A stretch of 64,000 nucleotides of DNA from Alcaligenes aquatilis (GCF_003076515.1 NZ_CP022390.1:3604572-3668571); one strand, 5' to 3'; positions 25,377 through 34,379 are shown, counted from the stretch's first letter. The notes: generated by a model from the letters alone, not told the origin. Program-made: numbers and translations.

Positions 25377-26030
25377 ATGGCTGAACACTTACCGCCTTCA
25401 GACACACCCAAAAAAGAGGCCGATATTCCACGAAGGCATTTGTCTGGAGTAGACCGACGGGATCAAATTGTGGAGCAGGCCATTGAGCTTTTTGCTCAAA
25501 AGGGATTTGCCTTGACGACTCGAGAGTTAGCGCGTGAGCTGCGCATTACGCAACCATTGATGTATCGGTACTTCCCTAGCAAGCAGGATCTGATTGAACA
25601 GGTGTATGAGCGGGTTTTTTTAAGTCGCTGGAATCCGCTTTGGGAGGTCTGGTTAGCTGACCGCAGTCGTCCATTCCGGGATCGCTTAGTGCAGTATTTT
25701 TCCGACTACACCCAGGCAATATTGACCAGCGAGTGGGTGCGGATTTTTCTTTATGCAGGCTTACAAGACCCGTCTTTGAACCAACGTTATCTACAAATGC
25801 TCCATGAGCGGATCTTCAGGATCCTTAGCCAGGAGTTGCAGTACGACTTGGGGCGGGAGCAGGCCTTGACACCGAGACAGGCCATGTTGGAGAACGAGGC
25901 CTGGTGGGGATTACACAGTAGTTTTTTTTACATGGGCGTGCGCAAGTGGGTTTATCAGCTTGAGGTGCCCGATGAACTTGAAGCTGTTATTGCCTATCGA
26001 GTTGATGCTTTTCTGGACGGATTAAGGTAA
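25377..26030 (+). CDS. TetR-family repressor of the cupin/Liv-transporter operon
   Basis: Regulator of 217 residues. The helix-turn-helix is near residues 30-75: RRDQIVEQAIELFAQKGFA then TTRELARELRITQPLMYRYF, the TetR pattern. The C-terminal domain binds an unknown ligand, presumably the transported compound. GAGGGG ten bases upstream supports the ATG at 25377 over the one at 25359. It is divergent from the operon at 19287-25281 and separated from it by two palindromic operators. Confidence 0.87.
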   Translation: MAEHLPPSDTPKKEADIPRRHLSGVDRRDQIVEQAIELFAQKGFALTTRELARELRITQPLMYRYFPSKQDLIEQVYERVFLSRWNPLWEVWLADRSRPFRDRLVQYFSDYTQAILTSEWVRIFLYAGLQDPSLNQRYLQMLHERIFRILSQELQYDLGREQALTPRQAMLENEAWWGLHSSFFYMGVRKWVYQLEVPDELEAVIAYRVDAFLDGLR

Positions 26031-26071
26031 ATACTTGCGCGGGTGCGTCCAGTGTAGTTTGACCGACACGC

Positions 26072-26986
26072 TCAAACAGAGGGTGTCGGTTGCCATGTCT
26101 CGATACGCTGGACAATAAATCTGTGCAGCTCGCGCAATAGTGGCGTGATCTGCTGGCGGCCGGCCGCCAGCAGGTAAAGGGGCGAGGCTTCAAATCCCCA
26201 GTCTTGGCAAAGCGGAAGTAAACGGCCGTTGGCCAGATCGTCTGCTACATCAAAGTAGGCTTTATAAGCAATGCCTTTGCCCAATAAGGCCCAGCGCCTG
26301 ACAACATCCCCATCATTGGACACATTGACGGCTCGGACATCGACGGTCATTGCTGGCTCTCCGGCTCGTTCAAAACGCCAGCGATCATGTACGTCCCCAC
26401 CTAGCATAAAACACAGGCAGTCATGCTCTTTTAGTTCATACGGGGTTGTGGGGAGGCCGCGACGGCTCAGGTAAGACGGTGCGGCACACAGAACGCGGCG
26501 GTGCTGGGTGGCAATAGGCATCGCCACCAGATTGGAGTCAGCTGGATGGCCATAGCGAAAGGCGGCGTCAATGGGTTCGCTGTACACGTTGGCCAGCCGG
26601 TCGGACAGATGCAGGCGTATGTCTATGCCCGGATTGGCATCCTGAAATTCGTTTAACCAAGGCAACAGCACGTTGCGTCCCAGGTCAGACGGTGCGGCCA
26701 GCTTCAGTTGGCCACGGGAGCCGGGGCCACCGCTGGCCAGTTGCAGGCTGGCCTGTTGCAGGGCGGACAGGGCGGGACGGCATTGAGCCAGGAACACTTC
26801 GCCTTCAGAGGTCAGCCGCAAATGGCGGGTGGAGCGCAGGAAAAGCTGTACGCCCACTTCCGCCTCCAGGCGCTTGAGTGCCGCGCTGGCCGCTGCCGGT
26901 GTAATGCCCAACCCTCGCGCTGTGGCCGATAGGCTGGCAGTGTCTGCGGTGCGAACAAAAATTTCCAGATCCTGCAGTGCTTTCAT
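26072..26986 (-). CDS. LysR-type regulator divergent from Old Yellow Enzyme
   Basis: Regulator of 304 residues; the DNA-binding region (residues 5-65) contains SATARGLGITPAAASAALKRLE, typical of the CrgA/DmlR-like branch that often controls quinone or enone reductases. It is divergent from the flavin reductase at 27169 with a 27-bp palindrome in between, so it most likely regulates that gene and the dehydrogenase after it. The inducer may be a reactive electrophile or quinone; this is inference from the target. Confidence 0.87.
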   Translation of the reverse strand: MKALQDLEIFVRTADTASLSATARGLGITPAAASAALKRLEAEVGVQLFLRSTRHLRLTSEGEVFLAQCRPALSALQQASLQLASGGPGSRGQLKLAAPSDLGRNVLLPWLNEFQDANPGIDIRLHLSDRLANVYSEPIDAAFRYGHPADSNLVAMPIATQHRRVLCAAPSYLSRRGLPTTPYELKEHDCLCFMLGGDVHDRWRFERAGEPAMTVDVRAVNVSNDGDVVRRWALLGKGIAYKAYFDVADDLANGRLLPLCQDWGFEASPLYLLAAGRQQITPLLRELHRFIVQRIETWQPTPSV

Positions 26987-27055
26987 GGCGTGTCTCGCTG
27001 GGCTGAGTTCAACGTGTTTATGCTGAAAAGTGAACTAATGGGATTAATTATGATG

Positions 27056-27082
27056 CGATTTTCAAAATATTTTTGAAAATCG
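27056..27082. promoter_or_regulatory. 27-bp palindrome between LysR and Old Yellow Enzyme genes
   Basis: Two perfect 12-base arms, CGATTTTCAAAA and TTTTGAAAATCG, around a central TAT. The position, 70 bases from the LysR start and 87 from the reductase start, suits a LysR operator for both genes. No T run follows, so a terminator is unlikely. Confidence 0.65.
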
Positions 27083-27168
27083 TTTCAAGCAAAGGCCTGT
27101 TTTTCTAAAGAGTCTGAAAAGGCACACTGTGATCCACACTTCCACTTTCTTGATGAGGGTTGCAAATC

Positions 27169-28269
27169 ATGGCTTTAGAGACATCTGTTTTGTTTTCGGC
27201 GTTAAACGTGGGCAGCTTGCAGCTACCGAACCGTATCGTGATGGCTCCCATGACGCGTAGCCGTACCGATCAGCCGGGGGATATTCCGAATGCGTTGATG
27301 GTCCAGTATTACGCTCAGCGTGCCAGTGCGGGTTTATTGATCAGCGAAGCCACGCAAATTTCTCGGCAAGGGCAAGGCTATAGCTTCACTCCCGGTATTT
27401 ACACTCAGCAGCAGGTGCAGGGCTGGCGTCTGGTAACGGATGCCGTGCACCAGGCCGGTGGTCGGATTGTCTTGCAACTGTGGCATGTAGGCCGGATGTC
27501 TCATGCCAGCTTTCATGCCGATGGGCAGACTGTGGCTCCCTCGGCCTTATCGCCTCAGGCCCAGGTTTGGGTCGTGGGGGAGGATGGGGTGGGGCGGATG
27601 CTGGATTGCCCCGTGCCGCGTGCTCTGACCGAGCAAGAGATTGCCGCCGTGATTGAGGACTATCGCCAGGCCGCCGCCAAGGCGATACAAGCCGGTTTTG
27701 ATGGCGTGGAAATCCATGGGGCCAATGGTTACCTGATTGATCAGTTCCTGCGTACCACCTCTAACCATCGTGAAGATGCGTATGGCGGCAGTGTGGAAAA
27801 TCGTGTTCGCTTTGCCAGAGAAGTGGTCGAAGCGGTAGCGGGCGAGATCGGGGCAGAACGCACCGGTATCCGTTTGGCTCCCTTTATTACGCAGCGCGCC
27901 ATGAACTGCCCCGAAATCATCCCCACCATTTTGCATTTGGCGAAGGTATTGGACGGCAAGGGTTTGGCCTATATCCACTTGTCAGAGGCGGATTGGGAGG
28001 ATGCGCCTGAGATTCCTGATGATTTTCGTCACGCCTTGCGTGCCCATTTCTCGGGCCGAATTATCGTTGCGGGCAAATACGACGCACACAGAGCCGAGCA
28101 GATTGTAAAGAGTGGCCTGGCGGATCTGGTGGCATTTGGCCGCCCCTTTATTGCCAATCCAGATTTGCCAGCACGCTTGCGTCATCAGCTTCCCTTAGCC
28201 AGCTTCGACCCCCACACCTTGTTTGGAGGTGGCGCACACGGCTACACCGATTATCCGAGCATGGCCTAA
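27169..28269 (+). CDS. Old Yellow Enzyme-family ene-reductase (NemA-like)
   Basis: FMN-dependent oxidoreductase of 366 residues that reduces activated C=C bonds of enones, maleimides or nitro compounds with NAD(P)H. Conserved: NRIVMAPMTRSR at the N-terminus, LWHVGRMSH near residue 105, the substrate-binding pair in VEIHGANGYLIDQFL (His and Asn), NHREDAYGGSVENR, and VAFGRPFIANPDLP near the end. The ATG at 27169 follows GAGGG; the TTG at 27160 is too close to it. It is followed by a quinone-reductase-like gene 31 bases on, forming an electrophile-reducing pair. Confidence 0.9.
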   Translation: MALETSVLFSALNVGSLQLPNRIVMAPMTRSRTDQPGDIPNALMVQYYAQRASAGLLISEATQISRQGQGYSFTPGIYTQQQVQGWRLVTDAVHQAGGRIVLQLWHVGRMSHASFHADGQTVAPSALSPQAQVWVVGEDGVGRMLDCPVPRALTEQEIAAVIEDYRQAAAKAIQAGFDGVEIHGANGYLIDQFLRTTSNHREDAYGGSVENRVRFAREVVEAVAGEIGAERTGIRLAPFITQRAMNCPEIIPTILHLAKVLDGKGLAYIHLSEADWEDAPEIPDDFRHALRAHFSGRIIVAGKYDAHRAEQIVKSGLADLVAFGRPFIANPDLPARLRHQLPLASFDPHTLFGGGAHGYTDYPSMA

Positions 28270-28300
28270 GACAGACGACTGATTTTAAAAAGGAAAAAAG

Positions 28301-29323
28301 ATGAAAGCGATTGCCTACAAAGTCCCTCAAGCGATTGAGCAGCCCGAGTCCCTGTTGGATGTTGAGTTGCCCGACCCGGTGGCCACAGGCCGTGATCTGT
28401 TGGTGCACGTACAGGCGGTGTCGGTTAATCCGGTCGATACCAAGGTTCGGGAATCGGCTCAACCTGCGGAGGGTGAACAATACAAGGTGCTGGGTTGGGA
28501 TGCCTGCGGGATTGTGCAGGCGGTAGGACCACAAGTGAGCTTGTTTCAGCCTGGTGATCGCGTCTGGTATGCCGGTTCCATTGCGCGCCCTGGCACCAAT
28601 AGCCAACTGCATTTGGTGGACGAGCGTATTGTGGCGCATGCGCCCAAAACGCTGAATTCTGCGGCGGCGGCTGCCTTGCCCCTGACCACCATTACGGCCT
28701 GGGAGATGCTGTTTGACCGCTTGGGCGTAGCCCCAGGAAAGGCTCCTGCTGGCAAGACTTTACTGATTGTGGGGGCGTCTGGTGGTGTGGGTTCTATTTT
28801 GACGCAGTTGGCTTCCCGCTTGACTGCTTTGACCGTCATTGGCACTGCTTCCCGCCCTGAAACCCAAGCTTGGGTGAAGGAGCTGGGCGCGCATCATGTC
28901 ATTGACCACAGCCAGCCTTTGGCAGCGCAACTGGAGCGCATCGGGCATCCGGAAGTGGATTATGTCGTCAGCCTGACGCATACCGATCAGCATTTTGACC
29001 AGCTCGTGCAGGTCATTGCCCCGCAGGGGAAATTCGGTTTGATTGATGACCCGGCCAGTCTTGATGTGGGCAAGCTCAAACGCAAATCTGTGTCTTTGCA
29101 TTGGGAATTCATGTTTACCCGTTCCTTGTTTGGCACGGACGATATGCAGGCCCAGCACCGTTTGTTAAGCGAAGTCGCAGCCCTTATTGATGCGGGCTTG
29201 ATACGTACTACCATGACGGAGCGTTTTGGCAGTATCAATGCCAGCAATATGAAGAAAGCCCATGCCTTGATCGAGTCGGGCAAGGCAAGGGGCAAACTGG
29301 TTCTGGAGGGGTGGGGCCAGTAG
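28301..29323 (+). CDS. Zinc-less medium-chain dehydrogenase, quinone-oxidoreductase-like
   Basis: Protein of 340 residues of the MDR superfamily. GroES-like part at residues 1-130, then the Rossmann nucleotide loop LIVGASGGVGSILTQLA near residue 155. The cysteine-rich structural-zinc loop is absent, which fits the NADPH:quinone reductase/enone reductase group often called zinc-binding ADH family protein. AAGGA precedes the ATG. Probably cotranscribed with the Old Yellow Enzyme gene; both reduce conjugated carbonyls. Exact substrate unknown. Confidence 0.85.
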   Translation: MKAIAYKVPQAIEQPESLLDVELPDPVATGRDLLVHVQAVSVNPVDTKVRESAQPAEGEQYKVLGWDACGIVQAVGPQVSLFQPGDRVWYAGSIARPGTNSQLHLVDERIVAHAPKTLNSAAAAALPLTTITAWEMLFDRLGVAPGKAPAGKTLLIVGASGGVGSILTQLASRLTALTVIGTASRPETQAWVKELGAHHVIDHSQPLAAQLERIGHPEVDYVVSLTHTDQHFDQLVQVIAPQGKFGLIDDPASLDVGKLKRKSVSLHWEFMFTRSLFGTDDMQAQHRLLSEVAALIDAGLIRTTMTERFGSINASNMKKAHALIESGKARGKLVLEGWGQ

Positions 29324-29459
29324 CACCAAGCTGTGTTCTAGCCTTTAGCAGGCTGTAGGCTTACTGCTGTTCAGGCGTGGAGCTAGTTGATAAGGGCCGG
29401 CCGCATGGCCTTGGGTGGCTTTGCAGGTTTTGTGAGGGCAATCGTGTCAGGTGGCCGAT

Positions 29460-29987
29460 TCAGGCTGCCTGACGGCTACTCTCGAACCAGTTCCACAGTG
29501 CCTGGCGCTCTGGCGCCAGCTCCACGGCCAGCCCACCCGTAAACTCACGCCAGGCAGGCAAATAGGTGTGGGCGACCACGGTCAACACCGGGTAGCCTTG
29601 GTCGATCAAGGCCATGATTTCATTGTTAAAACCCTGGCCGTCTGCTTCCATGATGCCAAAGCGATTCACAATCACCAGATCGGCAGGGCTTTCCAGCGCC
29701 TGCCGTAGCACTTCGCTGGCTTCCAGCAAGGCGCCAATATCCAGACAGCAAGCCGTGGATTCCGAACCCAGGTTCTGGGTGATGGGATAGAGCGTGCCCT
29801 TGTCCAGATCCTGCACGGTGCGCAGGCTATGACCTTCCTTCTGGATTTCCGGGCCTTGCACCAGACCACAGACGCGGTAGTTTTTCGCGCGCAACTCCTG
29901 CACGAATTCCAGCAGCAAGGCGTCGGCACTGCCTTTGCCTGCATGCACGATGGCCGCAAGGGCAAAGGGCGTAGAAGGGGTGTCCAT
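29460..29987 (-). CDS. DUF2478-type protein, nucleotide-binding-like
   Basis: Cytoplasmic protein of 175 residues resembling the DUF2478 family, which is often found near molybdate or metal uptake genes. The N-terminal AAIVHAGKGSADALLLEF is P-loop-like but not a clean Walker A; the conserved central ADLVIVNRFGIMEADGQGF matches the family. No molybdenum gene is visible nearby, so its role here is unclear. It stands alone, convergent with the dehydrogenase gene on the left. Confidence 0.7.
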   Translation of the reverse strand: MDTPSTPFALAAIVHAGKGSADALLLEFVQELRAKNYRVCGLVQGPEIQKEGHSLRTVQDLDKGTLYPITQNLGSESTACCLDIGALLEASEVLRQALESPADLVIVNRFGIMEADGQGFNNEIMALIDQGYPVLTVVAHTYLPAWREFTGGLAVELAPERQALWNWFESSRQAA

Positions 29988-30328
29988 CGGGGTTGGGCTC
30001 CAGGCGACGGTTGAGTTTATGGATTAAAGACACGTTGTACACGCTTTTAGTAATCGCTGGGAAGCGGCAAGTGGGCCTGGGTTTGCTGCCGCACTGCATG
30101 GGCCTAGATGGGTATTCAGACTGAAGTACGTTCAACACTGACGATCCTGATACCTGAATATCATGACCTGTTCAGGCTGGTGTTCACCCATGTCAGGGGC
30201 ACTGAAGAATAAGTAGGGCCAGGGCTGCTTGCTTGTTTCGATTTTGAATCAGTCTTGTCACCACCAAGGGCGTAGGCCCGGTTCCATGAGACAATTCATG
30301 CACTTTTAGTGATTGATGGGATATTCGA
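29988..30328. other. Divergent intergenic region before IclR
   Basis: 340 bp between the divergent DUF2478 and IclR genes. No further gene or clear inverted repeat was found. It does not contain a copy of the 26-bp element found at 34380-34405 and 34625-34650. It must hold both promoters, which I could not assign with confidence. Confidence 0.4.
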
Positions 30329-31078
30329 TTGGACAAGACTTTTGTTAAGGGCCTGGTGCTCCTGGAAGCCCTGGCCAAGCACGAACGAGGCTCGGGTGTG
30401 ACCGAGCTGGCCAATCAACTGATGCTCAATAAAAGCAATGTGCATCGACTGTTGCAGGCGCTGGTTCACCAGGGCTTTGCGCGCAAGAACGAAGACACCG
30501 GGCGCTACGAGCTGACCATGAAACTGTGGGAGTTGGGCTCGGGCTTGGCCAATCGGCTGGATGTACGCGTGGAGGCTTTGCCCTTCATGAAAGAGCTGGC
30601 CGAGCAAACCCAGGAAACAGTGCATTTGTCGCTGCTTGATGGGGTCGAGGTGCTGTATATCGAAAAGATCGACAGCCCGCAGCCTGTGCGTGCCTACACC
30701 ACTGTGGGCGGACGCTCGCCTGCGCAATGTGTGGCAACGGGCAAAGCGATGTTGGCCTGGGCCAGTGAAGATACCTTGAATCTGATCAAGAACCGTCTCA
30801 AACCTTATACGCCGCGTAGCCTGGTCAAGTTTGGTGATTTGCGCCGTGAACTGGAACAAGTGCGCGAACAGGGGTATGCGATTAACCGGGGCGAGTGGCG
30901 TGAGCAGGTCGTGGGTGCGGCTGCACCTATTTACGACAGTCGGGCAATGGTGGTGGCGGCGTTGGGCATTTCCGGGCCTGCCGAGCGCCTGGAAGAAGCG
31001 CGACTGATTCAGGCCGGTAAAACCTTGATGACGGCAGCGGCGCAGATCTCGCGCCGCTTGGGTTATAGCGGTCGCTAA
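30329..31078 (+). CDS. IclR-family transcriptional regulator
   Basis: Regulator of 249 residues with an N-terminal winged helix (residues 1-65; VTELANQLMLNKSNVHRLLQAL) and a C-terminal effector domain (VGGRSPAQCVATGKAML then AVAAPI-like AAAPIYDSR). The start is a TTG because the only upstream in-frame codons before a stop are ATT and GAT. IclR proteins usually respond to organic acids or aromatic intermediates. It is the only regulator next to the acyl-CoA gene block at 31414-39236 and the likeliest ligand of the paired 26-bp elements there. Confidence 0.87.
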   Translation: MDKTFVKGLVLLEALAKHERGSGVTELANQLMLNKSNVHRLLQALVHQGFARKNEDTGRYELTMKLWELGSGLANRLDVRVEALPFMKELAEQTQETVHLSLLDGVEVLYIEKIDSPQPVRAYTTVGGRSPAQCVATGKAMLAWASEDTLNLIKNRLKPYTPRSLVKFGDLRRELEQVREQGYAINRGEWREQVVGAAAPIYDSRAMVVAALGISGPAERLEEARLIQAGKTLMTAAAQISRRLGYSGR

Positions 31079-31160
31079 ACCGTTATAGAAGACAGGTTCC
31101 GGGCTGGATGAAACAGCCCGGATTGGAACTGCTGTTAAAACTTGGATGGCTTCGCCCATG

Positions 31161-31392
31161 TTTTGTCGCCGGGCCGCCCCAAGACAAAAACTCCCCCTTG
31201 GGGGGCAGCAAGCCGAAGGCGTAGCGTGGGGGCTTTTTTTGTCGCCGGGCCGCCCCAAGACAAGAACTCCCCCTCGGGGGGCAGCAAGCCGAAGGTGCAG
31301 CGTGGAGGCTTTTTTTGTCGCCGGGCCGCCCCAAGGCAAAAACTCCCCCTCGGGGGGCAGCAAGCCGAAGGCGCAGCGTGGGGGCTTTTTTT
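31161..31392 (+). repeat. Three tandem 76-bp repeats with terminator features
   Basis: Units at 31161-31236, 31237-31312 and 31313-31388 (plus four extra Ts), differing at only a few positions. Each holds CCCCC...GGGGG complements, AGCCGAAGGC and ends in GGGGGC followed by seven Ts, so each can form a rho-independent terminator on the plus strand. They lie between the convergent IclR and crotonase genes. Similar GC-rich sequences are common between genes in Burkholderiales. Protein-like readings through them are artefacts. Confidence 0.9.
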
Positions 31393-31413
31393 GGGGCCGT
31401 TCAATATCAGCGT

Positions 31414-32166
31414 TCAAGACTTTGCGGCCTGCCTGAAGGCCGCGATTCTTTCCTTGATGCCGGGTGCGGAAGCCGAGCGCACCAAGGCTGCCATATCCCG
31501 ATCAGCCTGTTGTGGGCAACCCGTTAACTGATGCAGATAGGTGCGACTGCTCGCGTCCAGCAAGCCTGCTGTTTGTTGAGCTTGCTCGATGACCGCAGGC
31601 CACGCGTCGGACTCTTGCGTGTCGTCAATAAATCCTAGTTGTTTTGCTGTGGCAGCATCAAAAACCTGGCTTCCTGCCAAAAGTTGATGAGCCTGCTGAC
31701 CGCCGATCAGGGCCGCCAGTCTGCCAGTTCCCAAGGCTAGCCCAAACTGCAGTCCAGGCATGCGAAAGCGCGCGTCCGCGCTGGCCACGCGCTGACGGCA
31801 GACAGCAATCAAATCCACGCCTGCGCCGAAGTTTTGCCCATGCGCCAGGGCCAGGGTGGCGCACGGTGTGTGGGCCAGCCTCTGCAAGAGGGTTTCGATG
31901 CGGATAAAGCGCAGCACCAGATCCCCCTCGCTTTGCTGCTCGTAGTCGCTGAAGTCAAAACCGGCACTGAAGTTACGGCCTTCACCGCGCAAGATCAGCA
32001 GATCGGCCTGGGCCTGTTCTGCGGCCTGCACGGCCGCGATCAGGGCTTCGACTAGCTCGGCCGACAAGGCATTGCGTTTGTCGGGCCGGTTTAGCGTCAG
32101 GGTCCAGACTTTGCTCGCGCAGTCCACGTTCAGGCTGGGGCTGCGGCTGCAATACGGCGCTGTCAT
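31414..32166 (-). CDS. Crotonase (enoyl-CoA hydratase/isomerase) family protein, atypical
   Basis: Protein of 250 residues with the crotonase fold; the oxyanion-hole segments GRNFSAGFDFSDY (about 65) and GQNFGAGVDL (about 110) are present. Compared with classical enoyl-CoA hydratase, the first catalytic Glu is Asp (GAGVDL) and the second is Gly (FRMPGLQFG), so ordinary hydratase chemistry is doubtful; isomerase, hydrolase or C-S/C-C bond chemistry is possible. Its start overlaps the CoA-transferase stop (ATGA). Third gene of the leftward acyl-CoA operon. Confidence 0.83.
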   Translation of the reverse strand: MTAPYCSRSPSLNVDCASKVWTLTLNRPDKRNALSAELVEALIAAVQAAEQAQADLLILRGEGRNFSAGFDFSDYEQQSEGDLVLRFIRIETLLQRLAHTPCATLALAHGQNFGAGVDLIAVCRQRVASADARFRMPGLQFGLALGTGRLAALIGGQQAHQLLAGSQVFDAATAKQLGFIDDTQESDAWPAVIEQAQQTAGLLDASSRTYLHQLTGCPQQADRDMAALVRSASAPGIKERIAAFRQAAKS

Positions 32167-33314
32167 GGGGTGACTCCGTGCAAGATGCTGTCGTTATGTT
32201 CGCCCAGCGCGGGGGGGGGCAGACGGACGGGCAAGCCCACCCCATTAATACGCAGGGGCGAGATAAAGCTGCGGGTGTCCGTATCCGTACCCGGCAGGCG
32301 AATGTTTTGCACCCATTCCATATGTTCGACCTGCGGGTCGCGCAAGACGTCGGAATAGCGGTTGATGGGGCTGCAGGGTACGCCTTGGGCACGGAATTGG
32401 GCCAGCCAATGTTCGCAGTCGTGCTGCACAAAAATGGCTTCCAGCAATTCACGCAAGGCGTCTTGATGTTTGGCGCGCAGGGTGGTGCTGGTAAAGCGTT
32501 CATCCTCGGTCAGATCCGGGCGTTCAACAACCTGACAGACAGAGCGCCACAGCGCGTCGTTGCCTGCGGCCATGGCGAAGTAGCCGCCTTTGCACTGGAA
32601 GGCCTGGTAGGGCGCATTGCGTGGATGGGCGGAGCCCAGCTTGTCCGGGTCGCGGCCACTGCCGAAATACTCCGAGGTTTGCAATGCAGCGATGGCTAGT
32701 GTGGTCCCCAGCATGGGTACGTCTATATGCGCGCCCTGGCCGGTGGCACGAGCTTGTGGCAAGGCGGCGCTGATGGCAAAAGCCGCATATAAACCGGCAG
32801 CAAAATCGGCCAATGGGACCCCGCATTTAACCGGGGCACCGCCTGCCTCGCCAGTGACGCTCATCACCCCGCTCATGGCCTGAATCGTCAGATCGAAACC
32901 GCCTTCTTGCGAGCGTGGGCCGCTTTGTCCATAGGCGGAAATGGAGCAGTACAGCAGTCTGGGGTTAATAGCTTTCAGACTCTCGTAGTCCAGTCCTAAA
33001 CGTTGCATGACGCCGGGCCGGTTGTTCTCCAGCAAGACATCGGCATTCAGCACCAGTTGGCGTGCCTTGGCCACATCGTCAGGGTTTTTCAGATCCAGCG
33101 TCACCGAGCGCTTGTTGCGGTTTAGCGAAGCAAAGTTCTCGCTGTAGCCCTGGTTGATGGGCGGCCAGCTTCGTAAGGTGTCTCCCCCTTTGGGGTGTTC
33201 GATTTTGATGACGTCAGCCCCCATATCGGCCAACAACATACCGCAGTACGGGCCAGCGGCCACATTGCAAAATTCCAGTATCCGAACCCCGTTCAGGGGC
33301 AATGTCGTATCCAT
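32163..33314 (-). CDS. Class III (CaiB/BaiF) CoA-transferase
   Basis: Protein of 383 residues, the normal family length, that moves CoA between organic acids through mixed anhydride and thioester intermediates. Signature segments: GPYCGMLLADMGADVIKIE near residue 20-40, NRNKRSVTLDL near 65, NNRPGVMQRLGLDY near 95, and the catalytic Asp in PLADFAAGLYAAFAI near 170. The family includes succinyl-CoA:3-sulfinopropionate CoA-transferase of Alcaligenaceae, a tempting function given the thiol dioxygenase at 38676, but other acids are equally possible. Middle gene of the operon. Confidence 0.88.
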   Translation of the reverse strand: MDTTLPLNGVRILEFCNVAAGPYCGMLLADMGADVIKIEHPKGGDTLRSWPPINQGYSENFASLNRNKRSVTLDLKNPDDVAKARQLVLNADVLLENNRPGVMQRLGLDYESLKAINPRLLYCSISAYGQSGPRSQEGGFDLTIQAMSGVMSVTGEAGGAPVKCGVPLADFAAGLYAAFAISAALPQARATGQGAHIDVPMLGTTLAIAALQTSEYFGSGRDPDKLGSAHPRNAPYQAFQCKGGYFAMAAGNDALWRSVCQVVERPDLTEDERFTSTTLRAKHQDALRELLEAIFVQHDCEHWLAQFRAQGVPCSPINRYSDVLRDPQVEHMEWVQNIRLPGTDTDTRSFISPLRINGVGLPVRLPPPALGEHNDSILHGVTP

Positions 33315-33361
33315 GAATCAGCTCCAGAGCGTGATATAGGTAGATGGGGGCCGACAGGGCC

Positions 33362-34348
33362 TTAGGCGTTCACATCAACCACGATGCGGCCGCGTACTTT
33401 GCCCTCCAGTAGCTGGCCGGCCTGATCAATGGCTTGGGAAAGCGTGATGGTGCTGGCACCGATGCGCTCCAGGGCCTCGATGGACAAATGCTTGGCCAGC
33501 AAGTCCCAGGCCGCCAGACGCTCGGGTTTGGGGCAATGGACGCTGTCCACACCGATCAATTGAACGCCGCGCAAAATGAAGGGGGCCACAGAAGCGGGGA
33601 AGTCCATGCCCTGGGCCAGACCGCAGGCGGCCACTGCGCCCAGATATTGTGTGCCTGCGCAGACATTGGCCAGGGTGTGGCTACCCACGCTGTCAATGGC
33701 TCCAGCCCAGCGTTCCTTGCCCAGCGGTTTACCAGGTTCGCTTAAGGTATTGCGGTCCACAATCTCGTTGGCGCCCAGGGCCTTCAGATAGCTTTCTTCC
33801 TGAGGACGGCCCGTGCTGGCCATCACGGTGTAGCCCAAGGCATGCAGCAGGGCTACGCTGACACTGCCTACGCCACCGGCGGCACCCGTCACCAGAATGG
33901 GGCCTTTGTCGGGTGTCACGCCTTGGCGTTGCAAGGCACGCACGCACAGGGCAGCGGTGTAGCCGGCGGTACCAATCATCATGGCTTGCTGGGTGGAGAA
34001 GGCTTCGGGCAGGGGAATCAGCCAATCGCCTTTCACGCGGGCCAACTGTGCCAGACCGCCCCAATGCACTTCGCCCACGCCCCAGCCGTTCAGCACCACT
34101 TTTTGGCCGGCGTTGAAATTCGGATCGCTGCTGTCGGTGACCGTACCGGCAAAGTCGATGCCGGGCACCATGGGGAACTGGCGCACTACGGGGGATTTAC
34201 CCGTCATGGCCAGGCCGTCTTTGAAGTTCAAGGTGGAGTAGTCGATGCGAACCGTGACCGAGCCGTCGGGTAGAGCAGATTCGTCCAGGGATTGCAGGCT
34301 GGCCTTGTATTGGCCGTCGGTTTTGTCGATGACGATGGCAGAGAACAT
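33362..34348 (-). CDS. acuI: Acryloyl-CoA reductase AcuI/YhdH-type MDR oxidoreductase
   Basis: Zinc-less medium-chain reductase of 328 residues. Members of the AcuI/YhdH branch reduce acryloyl-CoA to propionyl-CoA with NADPH. Features: DYSTLNFKDGLAMTG near residue 40, PMVPGIDFAGTV, GWGVGEVHWGGLAQ and the nucleotide loop ILVTGAAGGVGSVSVALL near residue 155, all characteristic of this branch. First gene of a leftward operon with the CoA-transferase (47 bases on) and a crotonase. A 26-bp element at 34380-34405 lies 32 bases upstream of its start. Confidence 0.88.
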   Translation of the reverse strand: MFSAIVIDKTDGQYKASLQSLDESALPDGSVTVRIDYSTLNFKDGLAMTGKSPVVRQFPMVPGIDFAGTVTDSSDPNFNAGQKVVLNGWGVGEVHWGGLAQLARVKGDWLIPLPEAFSTQQAMMIGTAGYTAALCVRALQRQGVTPDKGPILVTGAAGGVGSVSVALLHALGYTVMASTGRPQEESYLKALGANEIVDRNTLSEPGKPLGKERWAGAIDSVGSHTLANVCAGTQYLGAVAACGLAQGMDFPASVAPFILRGVQLIGVDSVHCPKPERLAAWDLLAKHLSIEALERIGASTITLSQAIDQAGQLLEGKVRGRIVVDVNA

Positions 34349-34379
34349 GAATGATTCCTTCGATCAGTTAAAGGGTTTT

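Noticed and set aside
31161..31392. CRISPR array
   Set aside because: The three 76-bp units are directly adjacent with no spacers, and no cas gene is present.
30296..31417. 373-codon frame antisense to IclR running into the 76-bp repeats
   Set aside because: Its N-terminal third is the repeat translated, and the rest is the reverse of the IclR gene.
31083..31531. Several short frames with repeated protein-like segments
   Set aside because: They only read the 76-bp DNA repeat in different frames; 76 is not a multiple of three, so no common repeated peptide exists.
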